The notes under the pieces are model-generated. The model ran no database searches. It saw only the letters and a list, made by a program, of their open reading frames with translations, and was not told where the DNA came from. The position numbers were made by a program, and so were the translations under genes. Positions 10,371-23,300 of a stretch of 64,000 bases of DNA are shown here, one piece after another; position 1 is the stretch's first letter; every line of letters starts with the position of its first letter. The stretch comes from Hibiscus mutabilis (lineage: Eukaryota > Streptophyta > Magnoliopsida > Malvales > Malvaceae): NCBI GenBank assembly GCA_019671005.1, contig CM033745.1, positions 3,085,146-3,149,145 on the forward strand, given 5' to 3'.

Positions 10371-13355
10371 AATTTCTTACAAAAACAGTAAGAAAAACAA
10401 TATATACATAAAATGTTACAACGTAAGTATTTGTGTATAAACATAATTCCTAACAGAAACTATAAGAAAAAAGCTATATACATAAAATGTTACAACGTAA
10501 GGATTTGTGTACGTACATAATCTCCTACGAGAAAACATAAAATGGTACAAGAAATGTAAGGATTTGTGTATGTACACAAATTACTACAAAGTATACACAA
10601 ATCCTTTCAAAAGTTGTAAGAAAAACGGCATGTACGAATTCCTTGCAAAATTTCACCAAGGCCCAAAGGGGCTCAACTTAGTGTAAGGATTTGTATACAT
10701 ACATAATTTCCTACGAGAAAACATAATTTGCTACAAGAAATGTAAAGATTTGTGTATGTACACAAATTACTACAAAGTATACACAAATCCTTACAAAAGT
10801 TGTAAGAGAAAAAGGTATGTACCGAATTCCCTACAAAATTTCACCAAGGCCCAAAAGGGCTCAACATAGTGTAAGGATTTGTGTACATACATAATTTCCT
10901 ACGAGAAAACAAAATTTGGTACAAGAAATGTAAGGATTTGTATATGTACACAAATTACTACAAAGTATACACAAATCTTTACAAAAGTTGTCAGAGAAAT
11001 GGTATGTACCGAATTCCTTACAAAATTTCACCAAGGCCCAAAGGGGCTCAACTTAGTGTAAGGATTTGTGTACATACATAATTTCCTACAAGAAAACATA
11101 AGAAGGTACAAGAAATGTAAGGATTTGTGTATGTACACAAATTACTACAAAGTATATACATACATAATGTCCTACGAGAAAACATAAGATGGTACAAGAA
11201 ATGTAAGGATTTGTGTATATACACAAATTACTACAAAGTATACACAAATCCTTACAAAAGTTGTAAGAAAAACGGTATGTACCGAATTCCTTACAAAATT
11301 TCACCAAGGCCCAAAGAGGCTCAACTTAGTGTAAGGATTTGTGTACATACATAATTTCCTACGAGAAAACATAATTTGGTACAAGAAATGTAAGGATTTG
11401 TGTATGTACACAAATTACTACAAAGTATACACAGATCCTTACAAAAGTTGTAAGAAAAAAGGTATGTACCGAATTCCCTACAAAATTTCACCAAGGCCCA
11501 AAGGGGCTCAACTTAGTGTAAGGATTTGTGTACATACATAATTTCCTACGAGAAAACATAACTTGGTACAAGAAATGTAAGGATTTGTGTATGTACACAA
11601 ATTACTACAAAGTATACACAAAACATTATAAAAGTTGTAAGAAAAAAGGTATGTACCGAATTCCTTACAAAATTTCACCAAGGCCCAAAAGGGCTCAACT
11701 TAGTGTAAGGATTTGTGTACATGCATAATTTCCTACTAGAAAACATAATTTGGTACAAGAAATCTAAGGATTTGTGTAGTACACAAATTACTACAAAGTA
11801 TACACAAATCCTTACAAAAGTTGTAAGAAAAACAGTATGTACCGAATTTCTTACAAAATTTCACCAAGGCCCAAAGGGGCTCAACTTAGTGTAAGGATTT
11901 GTGTACATACATAATTTCCTACGAGAAAACATAATCTGGTACAAGAAATGTAAGGATTTGTGTATGTACACAAATTACTACAAAGTATACACAAATCCTT
12001 ACAAAATTTGTAAGAGAAACGGTATGTACCGAATTCCTTACAAAATTTCACCAAGGCCCAAAGGGGCTCAACTTAGTGTAAGGATTTGTGTACATACATA
12101 ATTTCCTACGAGAAAACATAATCTGGTACAAGAAATGTAAGGATTTGTGTATGTACACTAATTACTACAAAGTATACACAAATCCTTACAAAAGTTGTAA
12201 GAGAAACGATATGTACCGAATTCCTTACAAAATTTCACCAAGGCCCAAAGGGGCTCAACTTAGTGTAAGGATTTGTGTACATACATAATTTCCTACGAGA
12301 AAACATAAGATGGTACAAGAAATGTAAGGATTTGTGCATGAACACAAATTACTACAAAGTATACACAAATCCTTGCAAAAGTTGTAAGAAAAAAAGTATG
12401 TACCGAATTCCCTACAAAATTTCACTAAGGCCCAAAGGGGCTCAACTTAGTGTAAGAATTTGTGTACATACATAATTTCCTACGAGAAAACATAATTTGC
12501 TACAAGAAATGTAAGGATTTGTGTATGTACACAAATTACTACACAGTATACACAAATCCTTACAAAAGTTGTAAGAAAAACGGTATGTACCGAATTCCTT
12601 ACAAAATTTCACCAAGGCCCAAAAGGGCTCAACTTAGTGTAAGGATTTGTGTACATACATAATTTCCTACGAGAAAATATAATTTGGTACAAGAAATGTA
12701 AGGATCTGCGTATGTACACAAATTACTACAAAGTATACACAAATCCTTACAAAAGTTGTAAAAGAAACGGTATATACCGAATTCCTTACAAAATTTCACC
12801 AAGGCCCAAAGGGGCTCAACTTAGTGTAAGGATTTGTGTACATACATAATTTCCTACGAGAAAACATAAGATGATACAAGAAATGTAAGGATTTGTGTAT
12901 GTACACAAATTACTACAAAGTATACACAAATCCTTACAGAAGTTGTAAGAAAAAAGGTATGTACTGAATTCCCTACAAAATTTCACCAAGGCCCAAAGGG
13001 CCTCAACTTAGTGTAAGGATTTGTGTACATACATAATTTCCTACTAGAAAACATAATTTGGTACAAGAAATGTAAGGATTTGTGTATGTACACAAATTAC
13101 TACACAGTATACACAAAACATTACAAAAGTTTTAAGGAAAAAAGTATGTACCGAATTCCTTACAAAATTTCACCAAGGCCCAAAAGGGCTCAAATTAGTG
13201 TAATGATTTGTGTACATACATAATTTCCTACTAGAAAACATTATTTGGTACAAGAAATGTAAAGATTTGTGTATGTACACAAATTACTACAAAGTATACA
13301 CAAATTCTCACAAAAGTTGTAAGAAAAACGGTATGTACCGAATTTCTTACAAACT
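10370..13355. repeat. 187 bp tandem satellite, about 14 full copies
   Basis: The landmark caccaaggcccaaa(g)ggg recurs about 14 times from 10651 to about 13172, mostly every 185-189 bp. One interval (about 11030 to 11305) carries an extra partial unit, and units before 10560 are divergent. Each monomer holds gtaaggatttgtgtat followed about 20 nt later by tatacacaaatccttac, a near-perfect hairpin. Repeating 66-residue open frames overlap each other in every monomer. Since 187 is not divisible by three and the frames simply restart, I treat them as by-products, not genes. Confidence 0.95.
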
Positions 13356-13994
13356 TAGTGTAGGGGTTTCGAAACCCTTCACTATCGGTATTGAAACCTT
13401 TTTGGCAGTTGCTTTTGGAAGCCACTGGTTCATTTGAAAACTATAACTACCTCCTTACATAGTTGCACAACGTGAAAACCCTAAAGAGAACCCAAATTTT
13501 TGAAACCCCTCACATATTTGCACAACGTACAAACCCTGCTTTTGGAAACATCTCGCCTATTGTCTGCAAACCGAAATCTGCACAAATAGTCTGGAGATCC
13601 ATTCTCAAGTGTAGCAAACCAACTTACCTCATTGGGCTGCTTCGTCGTCTTCTTCAATTTATGAAGGTAAGTTTATCTACTTTGCACGTTAAAAATATTT
13701 AATAGGATTAGGATTTTTTAGTTGTTTTTGTTTCCCGAAGGGGATTTTATGAACATTTTGAATTTTTGACTACCTACATGTTTCTGGCTATTTCGAAAAT
13801 CATATAAATTTTAAAAAATTGATGCTTGAAATTGATGAATGGTGATTGATTCATGCTGGTACTTGTTTCTTATCTTGCAGGAGGTTTTACTGGATCATTC
13901 TTAGTACCGTTAGAGAACTTAGTTTTTCTTGCCCACCAAGTATTTGATTAAATTCCTAACCCAAAATATTCACCTTCAAACCTCTGTTATTGAC
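13356..13994. other. Transition from satellite to transposon-like ORF
   Basis: Begins with ggggtttcgaaaccc (about 13364), the palindrome that dominates the array at 15.6-17 kb. It then has further AAACCCT-rich sequence. No confident gene in it. The TTG-initiated open frame reaching 13929 is only an upstream extension of the next feature. Confidence 0.4.
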
Positions 13995-15071
13995 ATGGCT
14001 CCAAGAGCTAAACGTCTGCGTAGAGAAATGAGTAAATCCTCTCGTGTCATTCCAGCACAACTTCAAAACCCAAATTTGTTGAATATTTGTTTTAAAGATG
14101 ATGAAAATCTTGCTCGTTTTCATCAAATCTACGAGGCCAACGACATTAGAGCCGAGCGAACTATAGATCTAGACTTTTTAACCTCTGAGCTCTATAATTT
14201 TGAATTCTTTCCTTTGTTTGTGGAATGGGGATGGATGGATTTTTTAGATACTAAACCTCGTGTCTTTCATAACCTAGTGAAAGTGTTTTATGTCAATGCT
14301 AGGCTTTTAAAGGGCAAGTACAATGAGGTTATCTCTATTGATTCGTATCTTATGGAAACCAAAATTGAAATCACACCAGAAAGTATAGCGAAACATCTTG
14401 GTGTCCCTAACAGTGGTGCTTGTAAAGAGTCATAAAATGTTCCTATCAAGTTTGACGATGATAGTCCTACTGACATTCACATCAATGATAGGCTTCTTCA
14501 TCTATTCACCACTTGGTTTTTTCGGCCTTCCGGTGGAAGATGCACTCGCATGCGGCATATAGACTACTGGTGGTTACATCAACTCCGTACTAGAAATCGT
14601 CTGAATGTTGCCCAAATCATCTTCGACTCGCTTGTTAAAATCATTCGCAGACCCTGTAGCTCTCTCAATTACGGATGTGCTCTAAGTCATATATTTGAGA
14701 TGCTAAACATTAACACATCCTTTGATCCTGCCATTCCTCTTAAGAGTAAGATTAATCAGACAACGGCTAAGAAGGCCGAATGAAGGTTTATTCATAGGGA
14801 GTGGGTTCACAAAAAAGATGAAGATAAAGCTCGTGTTGCTCCTGGGAATGTTGATACAGCGGATGGTCCACCTCCAATGACCATTGAATCCATCTATGCG
14901 ACCATGATTAGTCGTTTTGACAACATTGATGACTTTCTTAAAATGTCGCATGAGGAGTCTACCGCCATGATTCATAGCTTAGATGGTCGTCTCACGTTTC
15001 TAGAGCTCGACATGCGTGATGTTCGGGGTCATCTTTTCCCACCAGCATTGCATTCGGATGCACGAGATTAG
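13995..15071 (+). pseudogene. Plant transposon-protein-domain ORF with two in-frame stops
   Basis: One continuous frame starting MAPRAKRLRREM, interrupted only by TAA at 14433-14435 and TGA at 14781-14783. It resembles the group usually annotated as putative plant transposon protein, found in repeat-rich plant genomes. Visible pieces are a basic N-terminus, YEANDIRAERTIDLDFL, FPLFVEWGWMDFL, VFHNLVKVFYVNARL, IAKHLGVPNSG, a central RRPCSSLNYGCALSHIFE and a C-terminal segment with coiled-coil character. Without the stops it would be about 358 residues. The second stop (GAA TGA AGG) may be a CGA to TGA change. Lying between two tandem arrays, it is probably a mobile-element gene. Its biochemical role is unknown to me. 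Confidence 0.65.
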
Positions 15072-15559
15072 TCTTAGGACTTATGTTCTGTTATAGTTTC
15101 AATGGATTTATGCAATGGTATTTTGGACATCTGTTGACTTTGGTTATTGAATTTAATTACATTAACTTTGTCAGATACTTTTAATTTATGGCTATGGTTT
15201 TATCTTTGATTATATATTGAGTTGTTATATGCTCTCTCAATTATGGGTGATTTGTTGCATATCTAGATATAGTTTATGATAGGCAAGCATATTGTATAGC
15301 CAATTACGTCCAACGTGAACAAAATTTTAAACTATTGCTGATATAAGTATAACATGGTAGTGCTTTATATTGCATTAACCATTGTGCTTGTATGATGTCC
15401 CTCAATAGAATGAATACCCTTAACTTTTTCGAAACTTAATATATCATATTACAACGTGAAGAAACTTTTGTTAATTTGGAAATGACGAAACGTTTCTTAC
15501 CTATTCTTCTTAAAGCGTATACTGTATTCTACTAAAAACGGCTTGGTTCATATTACATA
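15072..15559. other. AT-rich spacer
   Basis: No gene seen. Contains sequence of 3' UTR type after the preceding ORF and leads into the palindrome array. Confidence 0.35.
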
Positions 15560-16960
15560 TTAAAATTCTTCAGGGATTCTGAAACCCTCTTATATTAGTT
15601 TCGGTATTAGTTAGACAGATTGCCTAGAAAATGAAATTCATTAGGGGGTTTTGAAACCCTCAATCCTGGTTTTGGTACTAGTGAGTCAGATTAGACAGAA
15701 ATTAGGATGGCTTTAAGGGTTTTGAAATCACCTATAATGGTTTCGGAACTAGTAAGGCAGATTGGCCTGAGATTGAATTTCCAGTGTTGGTTTTGAAACC
15801 CTCAATCCTGGTTTTGGAACTAGTAAGGTAAATTGGCCTGAAATTGAATTTCCAGTGTGGGTTTCAAAGCCCTCAATCCTGGTTTCGGTACTAGTAAGGT
15901 AGATTGGACAGAAATTTGGATGGCTTTAGGGGTTTCGAAACCACCTATAATGGTTTTGAAATTAGTAAGGCAGATTGGCCTGAAATTGAATTTCTAGTGT
16001 GGGTTTCAAAACCCTCAATCCTAGTTTCGGAACTGCTAAGGCAGATTGGCCTGAAATTGAATTTCCAGTGTGGGTATCGAAACCCTCAATCCTGGTTTCA
16101 ATACTAGTGAGGCATATTGGACAGAAATTGGGATGGCTTTAGGGGTTTCGAAACCACCTATAATGGTTTCGAAACTGGTAAGGCAGATTGGCCTGAAATT
16201 GAATTTCCAGTGTGGGTTTCGAAACCCTCAATCCTGGTTTCAGAATTGCTAAGGCAGATTGGCCTAAAATTGAATTTCCAGTGTGGGTTTCGAAACCCTC
16301 AATCCTGGTTTCAGAACTGCTAAGGTAGATTGGCCTGAAATTGAATTTCCAGTGTGGGTTTCAAACCTCAATCTCGTTTTTGAATGCTAAGGTAGATTGG
16401 CCTGAAATTGAATTTCCAGTGTGGGTTTCGAAACCCTCAATCCTGGTTTCGGTACTAGTAAGGCAGATTGGACATGAATTGGGATACCTTTATGGGTTTT
16501 GAAACCACCTATAATGGTTTCGGAACTGGTAAGACAGATTGGCCTGAAATTGAATTTCCAGTGTGGGTTTCGAAACCCTCAATCCTGGTTTCAGAACTAC
16601 TAAGGCAGATTGGCCTGAAATTTAATTTCTAGTGTGGGTTTTGAAACCTCAATCCTGGTTTCGGTACTAGTGAGGCAGATTGGACAGAAATTGAGATGGC
16701 TTTAGGGGTTCCGAAACCACCTATAATGGTTTCGAAACTGGTAAGGCAGATTGGCCTAGAATTGAATTTCTAGTGTGGGTTTCGAAACCCTCAATCCTGG
16801 TTTCGGTACTAGTGAGGCAGTTTGGACAGAAATTGGGATGACTTTAAGGGTTTCAAAACCACCTATAACGGTTTCAGAACTGGTAGGCTAATTTGCCTAA
16901 AATTTCCAATGTGGGTTTCGAAACCCTCTATGTTGGTTTCGGTACTAATAAGGGTTAAGT
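15560..16960. repeat. Two-type tandem array built on GGGTTTCGAAACCC
   Basis: Units of about 70 bp share aggcagattgg and a central palindrome. Type A continues cctgaaattgaatttccag, then gggtttcgaaaccctcaa, then tcctggtttcgg. Type B continues acagaaattgggatggctt, then ggggtttcgaaaccacc, then tataatggtttcg. A and B alternate irregularly (A often two to four times, then one B) for about 1.4 kb and decay at both ends. Some units read through as open frames, but no protein is supported. Confidence 0.9.
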
Positions 16961-17395
16961 GGACTAGTTAAAAATGGGTTAGAGGTATCGAAATAGAGTA
17001 AAATGGTAGGAACTCCACCAGTAATGACTATAGTTCATTTATTTATTTGTTGTGCAACTAACCAATTTATTGCTATAATGAATGCACGCACCAACCATTT
17101 TTTGGTTATACAAAAACCAAACTTTGGGTTGGTGAGAACAACTTCTCTTTATCAGTTGAACTCCATCGTATAGGTGGGAAAAAGTTGGAAAATTGAGGTT
17201 ATCTCCAATACTCCCAGCTAACATCCATTTTCACAGAATCTTGACCGACTTTCTTGTACGACCACAAGTAAATAGAAGGTGCGTTGAATGTTTCCACTTT
17301 TATGAACTTCATAGTAAAAAGATCTATGTTTTTAGTATCATACGCCATGCCATGATTTCTATTTTCTCAGGACCTGTGCATCATCAATTTGTTAC
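16961..17395. other. Spacer upstream of the transposase
   Basis: AT-rich, no gene recognised. Likely 5' region of the MULE transposase that follows. Confidence 0.35.
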
Positions 17396-19552
17396 ATGGC
17401 TGACACAGTTGGTGAAAATTATGTGGTTGATGACTCCACAGCAAAGAAAATTGTTATTCCTGAGAATTTAGTAGGTATGGTTTTCAACTCTTGTGATGAT
17501 GCATGGGAGTTTTACAGGGATTTGGAAAAAAATAGTGGGTTCAGTGTTTGTCGCTCAATAACTAGGCATGATGGGCTCGGTGATGTCAAAGCACAACAAT
17601 TTTGTTGTACACGGGGAGGTGTACAGAGATCAACTGTTAATGATTCAGAACGGAAATGTGTGCCCCACGCAATCACACGCACCGTGTGCAAGCCAAAAGT
17701 TATTGTTAAGTGTACCAATTTTGGTAAGTGGCGGATAACATTTTGTCATACTAAACATAATCACTCTCTATGCTGATAATGCATATATCGTTGAGGCACG
17801 GGCATTGAAAAATGTGGGGGTCAGAACGTCACAAGTAATGAATTATTTCATGCAACAGTCAGGTGGTTTCCATAATGTTGGTTTCATAAGGAAAGACATG
17901 TACAACTCACTACAAAAATCTGAGGTGACTGAAATTCGTGATGGTAATGTAAATGCCCTACTCGCTTACTTTGACTTCAAGAAATATCAAGATACTGGGT
18001 TGTACATGCAGTACAATGTTGATGAATCAGGGGGATTGTATAATCTATTTTGGTGTGATTCAACGTCGAGGTCCGACTATGCATGCTTCAGTGATGTCAT
18101 TACATTTGACACAACGTACAAGGGAAATGTGTATGGGCGGCTTCTAATGCCTATAGTTGGTGTAAATCACCACCATCAAACCACTGTCTTCGGTGTTGCA
18201 CTTCTAGCTGACGAGACTACCGATACTTTTGAATGGGTACTAAGGGAATTTTTAGAGGCTATGTGTAACAAGGCTCCTGTCTCATGCGTGCCAGACGGTG
18301 ATAAGGCCATGCACAGGGCTATAAAAATAGTGTTCCCACTTGCTCGACATTGCATATGTTCGTGGCATCTGTCCCGAAATGCTCAGGCAAACACAAGTGA
18401 TAAAAACTTTACTTCCGTATTTACTAGATGCATGTTATCTTGGTGGACAATTGACGAATTTGATCGACAATGGAGATCAATTGTTCAACAGTTTAACGTC
18501 TAAGACCATCCGTGGGTCGTAGAGAAGGATCAGACCCATAGTATGTGGGCCCAAGCCTATCTTACAGGATATTTCTTCGCCAATGTTCACTCAACACAAA
18601 GGCGTGAAGCTATGAATGTTGCGCTTGCTATTGTGCTGAAATCTAAGCAGAAATATATAGATTGGGTTCGTGCCATTGAAAATGGGATTAATAAGATGTG
18701 AATTAAAGACTTGAAGGAAGATTTCTTCACTTCACATTCGAAGCATTTCCCGATGACGAAATTGAATGACCTTGAAGGGAATACGGCTGACCTGTATACC
18801 CAGGCATCCTTCGAAATAGTTCAGACGAAACTTAAACATGAGACATTGTATCGTCCTATACATCCAATTTTTGAAGTATAAGGATCGCGGACATATCATT
18901 TAACCAAGTATAGAGATCCTAATAAAATGTATAAGGTGGTGCTTGATGTCGCAACACATAACGTAACGTGTTCTTACAGGAAATTTGAGACAGTGGGTCT
19001 GCCATGTCGCCATCAACTGCATGTTCTTAAGTTGGAAGACTTATCAGAGATCCTAAAATCTTTAATATTCTCACGGTGGACAAAAAATGCAAAACTTTCA
19101 GCTCCATCATTTTTAGACTTCAACGTGTCTTCCGAATTGAAACAAATGTCTCGATTCGCCTCTCTCCGATCACTGTCCTCGCGGTTGTGCTACTTTGCAT
19201 CGCAAACTGACGAAACTTTTCGAAGCACAAAGGATGAGATACTTAAATTAACTGCTGAATTTGATGAGGCCAATATGTTGAAGGAGTCATCATCCAAGAA
19301 GGAAAAAAACACAACGTTCGAGACCCACAAAAGAAAGAAGCGAAATGGAAACAGAATTTGAAAAAACAAGACCCAATGTCACGAACCTATTACTGTTCGT
19401 TTTGCAATATTGAGGGACATAACAAAAACACATGCCCACGTTTGAAGTTGCAACTTTCAACCCTGACATTTGGGACAACTTCAACTTTTTTCCAATATGA
19501 CATGGAAATTGCAAATGACCTCGACATGCATAATTTGATGAACCAACAATGA
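17396..19552 (+). pseudogene. FAR1-like Mutator (MULE) transposase, frame-broken
   Basis: ATG at 17396 (MADTVGENYVV). In order: a FAR1-type DNA-binding region (FNSCDDAWEFYRDL through about 17770); the MULE transposase core with first aspartate in TFDTTYKGNVYGR (about 18108), second in VPDGDKAMHRAI (about 18290) and HCICSWHL; a SWIM zinc finger in VTCSYRKFETVGLPCRHQLHVLK (about 18964-19032); and a C-terminal CCHC knuckle, CSFCNIEGHNKNTCP (about 19393-19437). Breaks: a frame change near 17770, TAA at 18501-18503, TGA at about 18699-18701, TAA at 18880-18882 and a frame change near 19360. The protein once inserted and excised DNA. This copy cannot encode it. The cysteine-protease gene on the opposite strand downstream suggests both belonged to one element. 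Confidence 0.9.
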
Positions 19553-20383
19553 GACAATATTCCTTTAATCTTATATGTGTGCAAAAATAAAATTTAACGT
19601 ATGTTTGGTTCTGCGTTTCAATTAGGACCACCCACATCTTTGAAATACAGAAGCTAATGTTTTCAATATATCTTCGACTGCGACATCCACGGTAATATAT
19701 CATATTACAACGTCAAGTATTACACGATTATCTATATATTCAGTACGAAATCGTTCATTCCTCCCCCATAGTAAATAACACGATTATCTATACGAAGGTT
19801 TTCTATACCGACAAACGTCTTTCCAAAGCCAAATATTGCATACCCATAGCGAATAACATACATGTCCATTTAAATTTTTACAGCTTTGGTCTCACATAAC
19901 ATATGCGGATAAAGCATTCATATGATCAATTTATACAATGGAATATAATATACAACTTGTACTCCGCATTCAGTATGATTTCCTAACATATATTGCAACT
20001 TTCCAATGGCCTTCATATACTTACATAACCTGTTTCGGATTGTGAAACCCTCTAATGTATAAATTGTTGTATATGTTCAAAAAATGCAAAATTTCGTCGA
20101 AAACATTTTGCTCCTATTGCTGCCCATTCAAAAAAAGAGCAATGACATTAGCAAATTTTTTCCCAAAAAATAAGAGCATACATACATACCTGGGTTCGAC
20201 CCGTACAAAAAGAGGGTCAAAAATACGTTATGCCAGGCTTACACAAAAAAAATTCATTACTGGAAATCTTACTCCGACGCCAATCTGTTCATTAGCAACA
20301 AAGATTTCGTAAAGTTACGAACATTAACTTGAACATAATAATTATTTCAAAAATAAAAGGTTTGTACCTACGTAATTATTCAC
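19553..20383. other. Spacer between converging transposase and protease genes
   Basis: AT-rich, no convincing coding sequence. Contains tgtttcggattgtgaaaccctc near 20033, reminiscent of the palindrome array. The two gene remnants converge on this interval. Confidence 0.35.
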
Positions 20384-23300
20384 TTACCATTTTGGCCGAC
20401 GAATGCTTGCACGGTTTACGAATGGACGTGAGTTCAGCTGTACAACATGTGCCTTAACAGCACCTAAAATTTCCTGCCTTCTCGTATTTCGATCATTATT
20501 CACGAGATCATATAGAACAAACATTCGGTCCCAATCCCTAACAGTCTAGTAAGACAAATGTTAACAATAGATGCATTCATTAATGATTGTTTATTTCTAT
20601 AAATGGATCAGTAATTAACGTGTAATGAACAACGGCTGTACGTACCACATCCTCTACACGGTTCATATGCCAAAGCTGCATCCATTTAATGCAAAACATC
20701 CCACAATCGTCTCTATTCGAAAACATATTTGTTTAAACATCAAATTATTAGTAATAGTATGCAAATAGTACTAGCAAGATAACATATATCTACAGTTTAA
20801 CAACTATGTACCCATTGTCTTGATGTTTGACTTTAGTCACCATCACGCGGACTTCGGTCAGTGGCCTAGATGGTGAGCCAAACACTCCTACGAACTTTGC
20901 ATCCAAAAAACATTCACCTAACCTTTTAAGCTAGATGCACAGACACTAAGATTTTTACATATTGTGCGACATCAATAAAGATTGTTGAATAATTCTAGGT
21001 TTACGCTTATTACCAACTTCTTAACAGCAGACACTCTTGTAGCATTGCCTCTACTTGTGGGCAAGTTATCTAGTATCTTCGCTTCCCCACGATCAATATC
21101 CAATACACATGTATACCAATGATTCCTGTTGGCATTAATAGGGATAAAGATCTGCGCAAAATATTCCACTACTGCCATTCAATAAATGATACCCATGTAA
21201 TATACCTATGTACTAAATTGCAAATGCTTTGTAAAAAATTTCAGTTTGTTCATACCATTTTCCAATCCCTAGTTTTATCGAATGGTTTGAAAGTGAAATG
21301 CCAGTACTCCGCAATCTGCGCACAATCCACTAGCCCTCGTAAAAGCTGATCCTACAAGACAAGCATTATTAGTCAACATGATTCTAAAACCGCATATGTT
21401 TATTCTTAATATACACTAACTTTTTCCATATTTAACATACACTTAATGCGCAAGGTAGATACCTTCTCCTTGCTTTACATTCCGTCCTACTATCTTCAAC
21501 AATAATCCCCCACCCAACAGCACCAATAACCTAAATTTTACAAGAAAAAACACATGAACTATTTAACTACATTTCATTAATTAAATTAATAACTTTATTA
21601 CTTACGGGAAAATGTACAGTATACTAACCATTAAACTGACCCAGCTTCCTGGTCGTAACGTATTGGCATCACTTACAGTCATATACATGTTGCCAAAATC
21701 TATGAGGATTTCGCTGCACATATACAAATACTTGTAAGTTATATTAAACCGAACTACATTATAGCATCATTATGGAATGCTTACCCTTCAGGCAAAGGCG
21801 TATTCCATATATAGTCACATGTGCCTTTGGTTGCCGCCCCTACTCCATCGAGTATTTCAACATACGATAGTACCTGCAACGCTTAAACATTTGATGTGAA
21901 ATATTCAATAACATTAAAGAATTACAATATTTAATCACTTCTTAAGTATTACACCTTCTACAAATTTATATATAATGTCAAACATATGTAATTAAAGAAC
22001 CCATACGAAGAATCCTTACAAACGATTTACGTTCTAAACGAACGTCAACGGGATCATCCATCCATATCCATATCATGTTCTAATCAAATGGTTAAAGACA
22101 TTCAAAGTAAATCACCGAGTTCAAAATACAATCACTCAAGTTTTTTTCTCCCTACTTAAACCAGAAGAAGCTCCACATGACACTTCTTGAAACAATGACT
22201 TATTTCATGTTTCGAGTTTTCATTCGTACTCGAATCCCTTTGCCACTAACTTTACACACAGCTTCCACTGTTGGCTTACCCTACAAGTTAACATCAACTT
22301 TGTCAACAACAAAAATCCTGTACATTAACTTAATTCCATGTTGATCAAAATTTAAACATTTTACTGATTTTACCTTTTTCTTTTTCCCGCCCACAACAAC
22401 GTTCTCTTCCTGCAACAGGGTGACATCCTCTACCAACGCTTCAACATCAACATTAAGTCCATCTTTTGGGTTGGAATCTTCGAATTCTATTTTCTCCTCC
22501 ATTGTTTCCTCTTTCTCAAGGCCAATGCCAAATTTTGCATCGATTATACGCAAAGCCTTCTTCATATACATCATATTTGCACCCAAACCTGCAACCTGCT
22601 CAACAACGAGTTTTGAGACTCTATTTGATTTCAGTCATTTTTGAAATTACCTTCTCCAATAGCTCTGTTACTACCATTCGTCATGCCACCTTCTTCTGTC
22701 CCTTCATAGCATTCATCATCATACCCAAGTATCTGCACACATTATCATTAATTTATTTCATGTCATTACAACCCCCTATAGAATACAAAATTTATTAACC
22801 TACTTACTTTCAGTTTTTTGGTAGGTCGTTCTCCCTTTAGCCGGGTTACAATCCTGCCTACGTCCTTCTTCCCCCACGCATGAATTCGAGCACGACCATC
22901 AGCGGAAGCATATCATCTTCTGGGAATTCTACTCCAATAATCGAATAACCTCACCTACATTTTACATTAATCATACTATTATAATAAAAATAAAACTTGG
23001 GTGAATAAAGTTCTACATCAGAACGAAACATAATTTTAATAATACATTACCTCTAGGATAGCAATGCATCATGTCATATAAGCCAACCCAACACGAACTT
23101 TACATTTGGTTACTCCATCAAGTAACATCTCGTACGCATATTTACACCAGTTCAGTTTCCCGCTCAACCCAGCTGAGCACAATAACTTGAAATGTTCCAT
23201 GGAAGGCAGAAGGTTGGTGTTTGGAGATAAGAACACACCAACAATGTACAATAGTACACGTGCTTTCAACTCATCCCCCTCGTAAGATCCACTTAGTATC

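Noticed and set aside
11086..13355. CRISPR-like array
   Set aside because: The units are contiguous 187 bp satellites without unique spacers, in plant nuclear DNA.
10879..13437. Series of 66-residue open frames (MYIHNFLRENI...) repeated every 187 bp as a possible gene family
   Set aside because: They restart in each satellite unit, overlap neighbours, change frame because 187 is not divisible by three, and show no splice or promoter context. They are a by-product of the repeat.
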